From: Nocardiopsis sp. CNR-923 | GTDB taxonomy: Bacteria; Actinomycetota; Actinomycetes; Streptosporangiales; Streptosporangiaceae | Assembly (NCBI RefSeq): GCF_001942255.1 | Contig: NZ_MKKC01000044.1 | Span: 1 to 64,000 of the forward strand | Reading direction: 5' to 3' | DNA: 64,000 bases | Shown: one piece after another, positions 39,697-47,033 of the stretch | Position numbering within the stretch: position 1 is the first letter of the stretch | Layout of the letters: every line of letters begins with the position of its first letter | Program-made: the position numbers and the translations under genes | The notes under the pieces: generated by a model | Told to the model about the DNA's origin: nothing | The model's input: only the letters and a program-made list of their open reading frames with translations | Databases searched by the model: none

Positions 39697-39935
39697 CGGA
39701 ACCCACCCTCACGGTACTCTAGATCTACTTTCTAATCACATACTACTTCATCCTTGCGCTTTCCGTTGGCCCGATCACCCTCTCCGATCTGTGCCGGACC
39801 ACAGCGCGAAGCGCGTCCCGGCGCAACCTGCTCATCGCCCCCGCGGTCGGCATCCGCTATCTTTTTCTTGTGTAACAGGCGGACCGGGAATCCTCCGGCC
39901 CGACCCAGCGGCCCCACGATGCGCCGGAGGCGCAC

Positions 39936-40147
39936 GTGCCCGACGACGTCGACCCCGACTTCCGCGCCCTGCCCCTGCGCGCCTGCGCCGACGCGGCCCT
40001 GTGGCGCTGTGCCGTACGGCGCGGGGGACGAAAGCGGGGGTGGTCCCGCACAGGCGCCCGGGGGCCGACGTGCGGCGGTTGGCGCAGGAGGCCACGCGTT
40101 CGGCGGGGGCGTCCGCCACCGTGGCCGGCGCGACCGGACCGGCCTGA
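39936..40147 (+). pseudogene. Possible remnant of a TldD/PmbA N-terminus
   Basis: GTG 39936 has GGAGG six bases upstream. The reading begins MPDDVDPDFRALPLRACADA, which resembles the N-terminus of actinobacterial TldD metalloproteases (DPDF.ALPLR..ADAAL). A frame change near 40022 leads to a short tail (VVPHRRPGADVRRLAQEATR) ending at 40147. Only about 70 residues exist against about 500 in TldD, so if related it is a fragment. It could mark where the cluster joined the chromosome. The match is short and from memory. Confidence 0.35.
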
Positions 40148-40178
40148 GCGCGCGGGCCGGTCGTCGGCGCCCGCCCGC

Positions 40179-40937
40179 TCAGGGCGGGGAGAAGAGCGCC
40201 AGAAACGCCTCCACGAGGCGGTCCGGCGGCTCCAGGAGCTTCTGTTCGGGATAGGGGCGCTGCGCGGGCGGGACGTAGCCCGGTTCGCCCCGCGAGGGAA
40301 CGCGGCCGTTCGGGTCGGCCAGGTGGGGGCCGAAGTAGAACCAGGAGATCTGCGCGACCTGCTCGGCGAAGAGCACGGGGCGCGCCTCGTCCGGGTACAT
40401 GTGCATGTGGCAGTGGGCGGCCCGGAACTCCCCGCGCGGGCCGAAGCCGTTGCCGTGCATCACGTGTCCGAAGACGTCGTGCACGGCGCGAAAGACGTCG
40501 TTGTGGCTGAAGCGCACGCCGCCGAGGACGACCGGTGACGGCTCCCGCATGGGATGGGCGCCGGCGCCCCCGCCAGGGCCGTGCCCCGCGCTGGTGAGGT
40601 AGACGTACAAAACCCCGCTGGAGTCCACGCCGCGGCGGAGCCGCGCGGAGTCCCGGTAGGGCTGGCCGTCGCCGAGCCAGGGCTCCACCCGCAGCCCCGC
40701 GTCCAGGAGGGCACGCAACTGGCGGAGGTTCTCACGGTGCAGGACCCGGTAGGCGCGCTCCAGCGCGGGGGTGGCCGCGCGGTTGTCGGCCCGGTCGAAG
40801 TGCCTGGCCACCGAGCGGCAGTACGCCTCGTCCCAGTCGAGCCGGGCGCGGGCGAGCCCGGCGACGGACCGGTGCCCGCCGGGGAACCGCCGTGCCAGGT
40901 AGTCCTCGGCGATCTCCTCGAAGTCGAACCCTGCCAC
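40179..40937 (-). CDS. Conserved hypothetical with H-D-x-F-G-H motif
   Basis: A 252-residue soluble protein. The core is NDVFRAVHDVFGHVMHGNGF (about residues 150-169), then GPRGEFRAAHCHMHMYPDEA, FAEQVAQISWFYFGP. This block strongly resembles a family I recall from phage and bacterial genomes (VHDxFGH, GPRGEExA, ExxGQxSWxNFGP) whose function is unknown. The HDxFGH plus downstream Glu and His residues also look like the iron site of aromatic amino acid hydroxylases (HDxxGH), but the rest does not align obviously. A metal-dependent enzyme is my inference. It is divergent from the adenosine deaminase gene. Confidence 0.6.
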   Translation of the reverse strand: MAGFDFEEIAEDYLARRFPGGHRSVAGLARARLDWDEAYCRSVARHFDRADNRAATPALERAYRVLHRENLRQLRALLDAGLRVEPWLGDGQPYRDSARLRRGVDSSGVLYVYLTSAGHGPGGGAGAHPMREPSPVVLGGVRFSHNDVFRAVHDVFGHVMHGNGFGPRGEFRAAHCHMHMYPDEARPVLFAEQVAQISWFYFGPHLADPNGRVPSRGEPGYVPPAQRPYPEQKLLEPPDRLVEAFLALFSPP

Positions 40938-40977
40938 GGCACCCCCGCCCGGTCGAGCCCTCCCATGGACACAGGCA

Positions 40978-40990
40978 CTATAAGATATAG
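40978..40990. promoter_or_regulatory. CTATA-AGA-TATAG palindrome before the adenosine deaminase gene
   Basis: A perfect 5-bp inverted repeat with three central bases, 35 bases upstream of the preferred TTG start and between divergent genes. The same CTATA...TATAG design recurs at 46965-46980. Confidence 0.5.
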
Positions 40991-41024
40991 CGAGCCTGTC
41001 GACGCATACCCCCGGGAGCCCTGC

Positions 41025-42149
41025 TTGCCTCCAACAGAGACGGGAGAAGCGGCTTCCCCGCCGCTCGACCCGTTCATCGCGGCGCTACCCAGAGTCGAAC
41101 TCCATCTGCACCTTCTGGGTGCGGCGTCCCCCGACGCGGTGGCCTCCCTGGCTCGGCGTCGGCCCGAACACGGGGTGCCGACCGAGCCGGACGGGGTGCG
41201 GCGCTACTTCCGCTTCACCGGTTTCGCGCACTTCGTCGAGGTGTACACGGCCGTCAACGCCCTGGTGACCAGCGGCGCCGACGTCTTCGACCTGGTCGTC
41301 GCACTCGCCGCGGACCTGGCCGCGCGGGCGGTGGGCTACGCCGAGGTCACCGTCACGCCGTTGTCGCACCTGCGCGCGGGAGTCGCCCCCGACGCCCTCT
41401 CCGAGGCGCTGGCCGCGGGCCGGGCCGCGGCCGGGGAGCGGCATGGTGTGACGCTCAACTGGATCTTCGACGCCTCGGGCGACGACGGACCCGAGGGCGC
41501 GTCCGCCACCCTGGACTGGGTCCTGCGGCAGCGGCCCGAGGGAGCGGTGGGCTTCGGTTTGGGCGGGCCGGAGGACGTCGCGCCGCGCGCGCCGTTCCGC
41601 GAGGTCTTCGCGCGGGCCCGGGCCCACGGGCTGCACAGCGTCCCGCACGCCGGGGAGACCACGTCGGCCGCGCAGGTCTGGTCGGCCGTGCGCGACCTGG
41701 GGGCCGAGAGGATCGGTCACGGAGTCCGTGCCGTCGACGACCCGGCCCTGCTGGCGTTCCTCGCCGACCGGGGGATCACCCTGGAGGTGTGCCCCACCTC
41801 GAACCTGCGCACCGGCGCCGTGTCCGACCTGGACGCGCACCCGCTGCCCGCGCTGCTGGCCGCCGGAGTTCCCGTCGCCCTGGGCAGCGACGACCCGGCG
41901 ATGTTCGACACCGACCTGGACGCGGAGTACCGCCAGTGCCACGACCGCTGGGGCATGCCGCCCGCACGTCTGCTGGACCTGGCCGAGAACGCCGTACGGG
42001 CCGCCTACTGCGGTGAGAGCCTGCGCACGGCCCTGCTGGACCGCGTCGGGCGGCTCCGCGCGTGGCTCACCCTCCGGCCAGCGGGGGAACGATCGTCACG
42101 GTCGTCCCCGGGCGTACGCGCGCCCGGGAGCGGTCACGCCGGGGAATGA
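41025..42149 (+). CDS. Adenosine deaminase family protein
   Basis: About 370 residues. A TIM-barrel zinc deaminase. RVELHLHLLGAASPDAV holds the HxH zinc pair (the usual HLDG is HLLG here), SVPHAGETTSAAQVW the third ligand and catalytic glutamate, RIGHGVRAVDDP the catalytic histidine, EVCPTSNLRTGAV, and LGSDDPAMFDTDL the Asp pair. TTG 41025 with GGGAG six bases upstream is preferred; an ATG at 40965 would overlap the palindrome. In a cluster with many methyltransferases it may remove adenosine from S-adenosylhomocysteine turnover. Its 3' end overlaps the convergent ThiS-like gene by 83 bases. Confidence 0.85.
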   Translation: MPPTETGEAASPPLDPFIAALPRVELHLHLLGAASPDAVASLARRRPEHGVPTEPDGVRRYFRFTGFAHFVEVYTAVNALVTSGADVFDLVVALAADLAARAVGYAEVTVTPLSHLRAGVAPDALSEALAAGRAAAGERHGVTLNWIFDASGDDGPEGASATLDWVLRQRPEGAVGFGLGGPEDVAPRAPFREVFARARAHGLHSVPHAGETTSAAQVWSAVRDLGAERIGHGVRAVDDPALLAFLADRGITLEVCPTSNLRTGAVSDLDAHPLPALLAAGVPVALGSDDPAMFDTDLDAEYRQCHDRWGMPPARLLDLAENAVRAAYCGESLRTALLDRVGRLRAWLTLRPAGERSSRSSPGVRAPGSGHAGE

Positions 42150-42333
42150 ACTCGTCGTCCACGTAGACGTTGAAGTACTCCAGTGGTTCGCCGGAACCGT
42201 CGAGCAGCCGGTGGCGGTAGTCGGGCTGGTTCTCGGCCAGGGCGCGCAGGACCTCCCGCAGGGACCCCTCCGCCACCTCGAACTCACTCCGCCGACCCTG
42301 CGTCCACGCCGACGACAACACCACCGTGACCAT
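42067..42333 (-). CDS. ThiS/MoaD-like sulfur carrier protein
   Basis: An 88-residue beta-grasp protein ending TTVTIVPPLAGG. The free C-terminal Gly-Gly is what E1-like enzymes adenylate and convert to thiocarboxylate in ThiS, MoaD and CysO. The preceding residues (YFNVYVDDEFIPRRDRSRAR and VRPGTTVTIVPP) have the D(E)DIR...DTPL-like MoaD layout. ATG 42333 has GGAGG six bases upstream and overlaps the FGE-like stop (TGATG). No moeBR/thiF E1 gene lies in the window, so activation could use a primary-metabolism enzyme, as reported for the 2-thiosugar BE-7585A. Confidence 0.85.
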   Translation of the reverse strand: MVTVVLSSAWTQGRRSEFEVAEGSLREVLRALAENQPDYRHRLLDGSGEPLEYFNVYVDDEFIPRRDRSRARVRPGTTVTIVPPLAGG

Positions 42334-43217
42334 CACGGTCCTCCTTCCTCAGCGTCCCTGGCACACCGGAAGCCCGTGGCGAAGTTGGACCAACCGCCCG
42401 GGTCTCCGTACATCCGCTCGCTACACCGAACCTGGTAGCGGAAGTTCATCCACGAACCTCCGCGGATCACGCGGTAGCGGCCCATCACCGTGCGCAGCGT
42501 CGCGTCGCACTCGGCGGACTCGTCGTACAGTCCGGCGAGGGTCGCGTTCCACTCGTAGACGTTGCCCGCCATGTCGGAGCACCCGTGGACGCTGTCGCCG
42601 TCGGGACCGAAGTCCCCCACCCCGGAGGTCTGCGGCATCGGTCCGGTCCTGGAATGGACCGTGTCCCACCAGCGGCGCCACTGGTCGGGCGAGCGCAGCG
42701 CGCCGGCGTGGTACTCGGCGGTGTTGGCGAGGTCGGGCTTCCAGTCGTCGCCCCAGGGCCACAGGCGAAACCCCGTCCCCCGAGCCGCCAGCTCCCACTC
42801 GGCCTCCGTGGGCAGGCGCTTGCCCGCCCACCCGGCGTAGGCGACCGCGTCCCCGAAGGAGATGTGCACGACGGGGTGCCGGTGGTAGTCCTCGACGCCG
42901 ACCACGGGTTCGCCGGAGGGCGTTCGCCACGTGGCTCCGGGGCGCTCCTCCCAGTAGCGGGAGCCGTACACCATGCCGTGGCCGAGCCGTTCGGCGTCGG
43001 TCCGGTATCCGGTGGCGTCGACGAACTCCGCGTACTCGCCGACCGTGACCGGGTACCGATCCATCCAGAACGGGGCCACGGTCTCGGTCCGTTGGGGGGC
43101 CTCGTCGCCGAACCACTTCCCGGGAAAGGCCTGGTCCTCCCCCTCCAGCCAGTCGAGGACCCACGGGGGCGACCCCTGCCGGAAGGTTCCGCCCGGGATC
43201 CGCACCATCTCGCCCAT
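42333..43217 (-). CDS. Formylglycine-generating-enzyme/sulfatase-modifying-factor fold protein
   Basis: A 294-residue single-domain FGE-fold protein. MVRIPGGTFRQGSP at the start, PVTVGEYAEFVDATGY, HPVVHISFGDAVAYAGWAGK, RLPTEAEWELAARG, CSDMAGNVYEWNAT and IRGGSWMNFRYQVRCSER are all classic segments. True FGEs have a copper-binding Cys pair in the last segment (CxxxxC); here only RCSER remains, so formylglycine formation is unlikely. The DinB half of EgtB/OvoA sulfoxide synthases is also absent. It directly precedes and is coupled to the ThiS-like gene, hinting at an oxidative or sulfur-linked role. Confidence 0.88.
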   Translation of the reverse strand: MGEMVRIPGGTFRQGSPPWVLDWLEGEDQAFPGKWFGDEAPQRTETVAPFWMDRYPVTVGEYAEFVDATGYRTDAERLGHGMVYGSRYWEERPGATWRTPSGEPVVGVEDYHRHPVVHISFGDAVAYAGWAGKRLPTEAEWELAARGTGFRLWPWGDDWKPDLANTAEYHAGALRSPDQWRRWWDTVHSRTGPMPQTSGVGDFGPDGDSVHGCSDMAGNVYEWNATLAGLYDESAECDATLRTVMGRYRVIRGGSWMNFRYQVRCSERMYGDPGGWSNFATGFRCARDAEEGGP

Positions 43218-43249
43218 CTGACCGATCCCTCCGCTGGAGCGATCACTAA

Positions 43250-43266
43250 TACTATATGAAATAGTA
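43250..43266. promoter_or_regulatory. TACTAT-N5-ATAGTA palindrome upstream of the FGE-fold gene
   Basis: Perfect 6-bp arms (43250-43255 and 43261-43266) in an AT-rich patch, 33 bases before ATG 43217. It probably overlaps the promoter of the FGE-fold/ThiS-like pair. Confidence 0.5.
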
Positions 43267-43275
43267 GCAACTGGC

Positions 43276-43314
43276 GAGGCGTCGCGACACCCGGGCAGGG
43301 TGCCGCGACGCCTC
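43276..43314. terminator. Terminator after the SRPBCC gene
   Basis: GAGGCGTCGCG (43276-43286) and CGCGACGCCTC (43304-43314) form a perfect 11-bp stem, with CACCC/GGGTG pairing inside. It lies five bases past the SRPBCC stop. Confidence 0.7.
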
Positions 43315-43318
43315 CGGG

Positions 43319-43915
43319 TCAGGCGGTCCCGAGCGAGCGCGCGAAGGCGACCTCGACCGCCCTCGCCCAAAGCGCTCCCCGCTCCGCGGCACGCTTCTCC
43401 AATTCCGGAGTGAACTCGAACCACTCGGAGGTCGGCTGGTCCGGGGTCTGCCCCTTGAGGTAGCTCTCCAGGAAGTCCAGTGGCATCTCCCAGCCGACGC
43501 CCACCCCCCAGTCGCCCGTCTCCGGGTCGTTGACCAGGAAGGACTCCTTTACCGAGGCGTGTTCGAGTTCGAGGACGGTCCCCCCGCCCTCGGCCTCCGA
43601 CAGCCTCAGCTCCACGTAGGCCGCGGGATCGTCTCCGTACTCCCAGGTCAGGGCGAGAAGGTGCGGCGCCTCGCACCTGAGGATCCGCCCACTGGCGTTG
43701 CCCTCCAGGGCGAAGTTCCCGCCGAGTCGAAGGTCGCCCTCGGGTTCCATGAACCAGCGGTTGATCCGCTTGGGTTCGGTGCAGGCGCTCCAAACCTCCT
43801 CGACGGGCGCGTCGTAGGTGCGTCGGATCAGCGCGGTGTGGGCCTCGCCCGCGTCGATGGTGCGCCGCCCCACCTCCCGGTGGGTCACGGCGAGCGAACC
43901 GGCGACGTCGGTCAT
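43319..43915 (-). CDS. SRPBCC/AHSA1 (START-like) protein
   Basis: A 198-residue helix-grip protein with a hydrophobic ligand cavity. LIRRTYDAPVEEVWSACTEP, RINRWFMEPEGDLRLGGNF, LLALTWEYGDDPAAYVELRL, TVLELEHASVKESF and VGVGWEMPLDFLESYLKG are typical AHSA1 segments. In calicheamicin producers the START-like proteins CalC, CalU16 and CalU19 give self-resistance, so a resistance or ligand-sequestering role is possible here. SRPBCC genes of this type often pair with ArsR regulators; this one shares its promoter element with the arsR gene at 48310 and the drrA-like gene. Confidence 0.85.
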   Translation of the reverse strand: MTDVAGSLAVTHREVGRRTIDAGEAHTALIRRTYDAPVEEVWSACTEPKRINRWFMEPEGDLRLGGNFALEGNASGRILRCEAPHLLALTWEYGDDPAAYVELRLSEAEGGGTVLELEHASVKESFLVNDPETGDWGVGVGWEMPLDFLESYLKGQTPDQPTSEWFEFTPELEKRAAERGALWARAVEVAFARSLGTA

Positions 43916-43987
43916 GATCTCCCTCTCCTCTTCTCCTGCGGTCGGCGGCGGCCGCGGCACGCGACCGTCCTCGACGAGACGCCGACC

Positions 43988-44016
43988 ATTATCCAGTGGC
44001 CACTTATATAAGTCAA
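43988..44016 (-). promoter_or_regulatory. Promoter/operator of the SRPBCC gene (shared element)
   Basis: Reading leftward: TTGACT (44016-44011), 17 bases, GATAAT (43993-43988). The -35 merges into TTGACTTATATAAG; ACTTATATAAGT (44002-44013) is a perfect 12-bp palindrome. The same block occurs at the drrA-like and arsR promoters. Confidence 0.8.
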
Positions 44017-44065
44017 TCTCGATATAACAATCCGCTACGGGACGGCGCCGAAGGACGGTCCGCCC

Positions 44066-44800
44066 TCACCTGCGGACGCCGACGAACAACCCCCGCCCCG
44101 TGAGCCAACCCGGGTGGTACTCGACGTCGCACCCGGCCGCGTCGAAGGCCGCGCGGTACTCCGCCTCGTCGAAGAGCATGAGGAACTCGACCTCGGTGAA
44201 GCGCCTGATCCCCGAGGCGTCGGCGACCACCCAGTGGGCCTCCAGCCTGGTGGCCCGCCCCGCGAGGGTCGAGTGCGACACCCGGGCGATGGTCAGACCG
44301 CCCTCGGTCACGACGTCGCCGCCGACGTGGCCGTCGATGAACCGCTCCGGGAACCACCACGGTTCGAGGACGAGGACGCCTCCGGGCTCCAGGTGGTCCG
44401 CCATGCTCCGCACCGCGGCGTCCAGTCCGGCGACGCCGTCCACGTAGTTGACCGCCGTGAACAGACACGTGACGGCGTCGAAGGCACGGCCGAGGCGGAA
44501 GCCGCGCATGTCGCCGTCGTGCACCGGCACCGACGGCAGCCGACGGCGGGCGCGCTCACGCATCGCCGCGGAGAACTCCAGCCCCTCGGCTCGCTCGACG
44601 TCCTCGGCGAAGACCGCCAGGTGCGCCCCGGTGCCGCAGCCCACGTCGAGCAGGGAGGAGGCGCCGGGGGACAGTTCGCGGATCCGCCGCACCACGTCCG
44701 CGGCCTCCGCCTCCCAGCTCTTGCCCCTGGCCCGGTACATGGTCTCGTAGACGTCGGCGTGCTCGGGTCCGAAGGTCTCGACGGTCGGAGGGAGGGTCAT
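44066..44800 (-). CDS. dTDP-aminosugar N,N-dimethyltransferase, DesVI/TylM1 family
   Basis: A 244-residue SAM methyltransferase. The N-terminal DVYETMYRARGKSWEAEAAD, SLLDVGCGTGAHLAVFAED (SAM motif I), GDMRGFRLGRAFDAVTCLF, GVLVLEPWWFPERFIDGHVG and C-terminal CDVEYHPGWLTGRGLFVGV match the DesVI/TylM1/SpnS group, which dimethylate 3- or 4-amino groups of dTDP-deoxysugars such as desosamine and mycaminose. So the cluster probably makes a dimethylamino sugar. ATG 44800 follows GGAG. A sugar aminotransferase of the DegT type is not in the window and may lie beyond it. Confidence 0.85.
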   Translation of the reverse strand: MTLPPTVETFGPEHADVYETMYRARGKSWEAEAADVVRRIRELSPGASSLLDVGCGTGAHLAVFAEDVERAEGLEFSAAMRERARRRLPSVPVHDGDMRGFRLGRAFDAVTCLFTAVNYVDGVAGLDAAVRSMADHLEPGGVLVLEPWWFPERFIDGHVGGDVVTEGGLTIARVSHSTLAGRATRLEAHWVVADASGIRRFTEVEFLMLFDEAEYRAAFDAAGCDVEYHPGWLTGRGLFVGVRR

Positions 44801-44912
44801 TGAGACTCCTTCGGCCGCGGTCCCGGCCGCGCGGGTCGGTGGACCGGGGCCGTGCCGTGGCCGGTGATCCGGCACACTACACGGTGTGTCCGGTGCGCAC
44901 CACCGGTGTTCC

Positions 44913-45755
44913 TCACCGTTGCTTGCGGTTGTAGAAGAACATCGTGGGCGGGGCGAACAGCAGGATCAGCGCCGCGCACGCCACCAGCCCGCCGACCAGC
45001 TCTCCCGTGGTCAGTGCGCCGTGGACCAGCCCCCGGACCACGGTGGCGGCGTGGCTGACGGGGTTGGCCGAGACCACGGCCTCCAACCACCGCGGCATCG
45101 TGCTCGGGTCCACCAGGATGCTGCTGCCGAACACCAGGAGGAACTGCAGCGGGAAGGTCGCTCCCTGCACCGCGGTCGGCGTGCGCATGAGCACCCCGAA
45201 CAGGGTCCACACCCAGGCCAGGCTGAAGGTGAACACCTGGAGGAACACCAGTGCCAGGAGGACCCCCAGGATCCCGCCCTCGGGACGGAAGCCGAGCACC
45301 AGCCCCAGCAGCACGGGAACGACGGAGGCGACGGTGTAGCGCACGACGTCGCCGAGCATCGATCCGACCAGGACCGAGGGCCGCCACACCGGCAGGGAGC
45401 GGAATCGGTCGAACGTTCCCCTGGCCATGTCCTGGTTCAGCGAGATCCCGGTGTACATGCTGGTCAACGCCACGGCGAGCACCATGACACCCGGTAGGAA
45501 GTACTGGAGGTAGTCGGTGGGCGAACCGGACATCGCCCCGCCGAAGAGGTACGTGAAGACCAGCGTGAACATGATCGGGAAGATGAGCGCGTCCCCGAGC
45601 TGGTCGGGCACGTGCTTGATCTTGAGCAGGGCACGCCAGGCGAAGGCCAGCGACGCCGCCACGCGTCCCGCCGGGGGCGGGGCCTGCTCTCCGACCAGCA
45701 GCTCCTGGAGGAAGGGTCGGTCGGTCGCGTCCGCGGATGGGGCCGGCGCGGTCAT
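44913..45755 (-). CDS. ABC-2 type exporter permease, DrrB-like
   Basis: A 280-residue permease with six membrane helices and an N-terminal cytoplasmic stretch. [20 protein letters not shown] is the amphipathic entry, and [20 protein letters not shown] with [20 protein letters not shown] is the ABC-2 signature of drug exporters such as Drr[17 protein letters not shown] is also family-typical. ATG 45755 overlaps the stop of the ATPase gene (ATGA). Likely the product exporter and a self-resistance factor of the cluster. Confidence 0.9.
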   Translation of the reverse strand: MTAPAPSADATDRPFLQELLVGEQAPPPAGRVAASLAFAWRALLKIKHVPDQLGDALIFPIMFTLVFTYLFGGAMSGSPTDYLQYFLPGVMVLAVALTSMYTGISLNQDMARGTFDRFRSLPVWRPSVLVGSMLGDVVRYTVASVVPVLLGLVLGFRPEGGILGVLLALVFLQVFTFSLAWVWTLFGVLMRTPTAVQGATFPLQFLLVFGSSILVDPSTMPRWLEAVVSANPVSHAATVVRGLVHGALTTGELVGGLVACAALILLFAPPTMFFYNRKQR

Positions 45756-46743
45756 CGGGCCGCCTCCTGCTTCGTCTCGTCGGTGTCCTGGGCCGCGGCC
45801 GGCCGGTGGCCGGTCAGCGCCAGGAACGCCTCGTCCAGGGTCGGTTGCTCGGCGGCGAACTCGGCGACCTCCACTCCCGCCTCGTCCAGCTCGGCCACGG
45901 CCCGGGCGGCGCGCCCGGGCACGTCGATCCGGACCGAGAGCCGCCCTGACTCCTGGTCCCACTGCACGGGGGCGCCCAGGTGGCGCGTCAATCTCTCCGC
46001 GGCCTCGTCGCGCTTCGCCGCATCCCGCACGCGCAGGCGCAGCGTGGCGGCCCCCGCCGCCTTCCTGAGGTCGGCCGGGGTTCCGTTGGCCACGACCTTC
46101 CCACCGTCGATGAGCGCCACCAGGTGCGCCAGCCGGTCGGCCTCCTCCAGGTACTGGGTGGTGAGCAGGACGGTCGTGCCCACGTCGACCATCGCGCGGA
46201 CGATGTCCCAGACCTGGTTGCGGCTGCGCGGGTCCAGGCCGGTGGTGGGCTCGTCGAGGAAGAGCAGCTCCGGCGTCACCACGATGCTGGCGGCGATGTC
46301 GATGCGCCTCCGCTCGCCGCCGGAGTAGGTCTTCAGCAGCCGGTCGGCCGCGTCCCCGAGGTCGAAGGCCGTGAGCAGCCGATCCGCGCGCTCGCGCGCC
46401 GCCGCCCGCCGGTACCCGCGCAGCAGCGCGGACAGGATGAGGTTCTCCCTCCCGGTCAGCTCCTCGTCCACCGAGGTCGACTGTCCGGTCAGGCTCACCC
46501 TGGCACGCACGCGTCCGCGTCCGCGACCACGTCCTTGCCCAGGACCCGGGCGAGACCCGAGTCAGGGCGGATCAGCGTGCTGAGCACGCGGATGGTGGTC
46601 GTCTTGCCCGCGCCGTTGGGCCCGAGCACGCCGAAGACGGTGCCGCGCGGAACCCACAGGTCCAACCCGTCGACGGCGCGCGTGGAGCCGAAGCTGCGCA
46701 CCAGGCCGGCGGTCTCGACGGCGGGTTCCGAGTTCGAGGTCAT
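45752..46743 (-). CDS. ABC-2 exporter ATPase, DrrA-like (one frameshift)
   Basis: About 330 residues. Walker [16 protein letters not shown]-loop [18 protein letters not shown], signature [17 protein letters not shown], Walker [21 protein letters not shown] and [12 protein letters not shown] all match DrrA daunorubicin-type ATPases, including the extended C-terminal domain. The frame shifts near 46500, between the end of the Walker A region and the Q-loop; one base repairs it. ATG 46743 follows GAGGAGG. The promoter carries the shared TTGACTTATATAAG element. Confidence 0.9.
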
Positions 46744-46881
46744 GCGCGTCCTCCTCTCGCCGTGCGGAGCCGCTCGCGTCTCCGCTGGAACCCGCGCGCA
46801 CGCGTCAGGGTGGCGCGCGGGGAGGGCGGTGCGCTGCACGGGAGTGGCTCCCGCTCCGTCACCCACCGGCCCTCGGTGGCA

Positions 46882-46911
46882 ACAATAGAAGGAGATGCTT
46901 ATATAAGTCAA
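46882..46911 (-). promoter_or_regulatory. Promoter/operator of the drrA-like gene (shared element)
   Basis: Reading leftward: TTGACT (46911-46906), 18 bases, TATTGT (46887-46882), with TTGACTTATATAAG covering the -35 and first spacer bases. Same block as at the SRPBCC and arsR promoters. Confidence 0.78.
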
Positions 46912-46921
46912 GACGCAACTA

Positions 46922-46947
46922 GTTGACGGCCAGCGACTTCCGTCAAC
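46922..46947. promoter_or_regulatory. GTTGACGG-N10-CCGTCAAC inverted repeat
   Basis: Perfect 8-bp arms (46922-46929, 46940-46947) with ten bases between, in the drrA / glycosyltransferase divergent gap. Each arm contains a TTGACG -35-like hexamer. A probable dimeric regulator site separate from the ArsR-type element. Confidence 0.6.
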
Positions 46948-46964
46948 CCGCCACACTCTATGCA

Positions 46965-46980
46965 CTATAGGTATTTATAG
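46965..46980. promoter_or_regulatory. CTATA-N6-TATAG palindrome before the glycosyltransferase gene
   Basis: Arms 46965-46969 and 46976-46980, about 55 bases before ATG 47034. It resembles the palindrome before the adenosine deaminase gene and may overlap the -10 region of the glycosyltransferase promoter. Confidence 0.5.
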
Positions 46981-47033
46981 CTATTTTGGAAGTGTGCTCC
47001 ATCGGGGGGCACGGGAACGCACCGAGGGGGAAC

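Noticed and set aside
42333-43217. The FGE-fold gene as a sulfatase activator
   Set aside because: No sulfatase gene nearby and the copper-binding Cys pair is incomplete.
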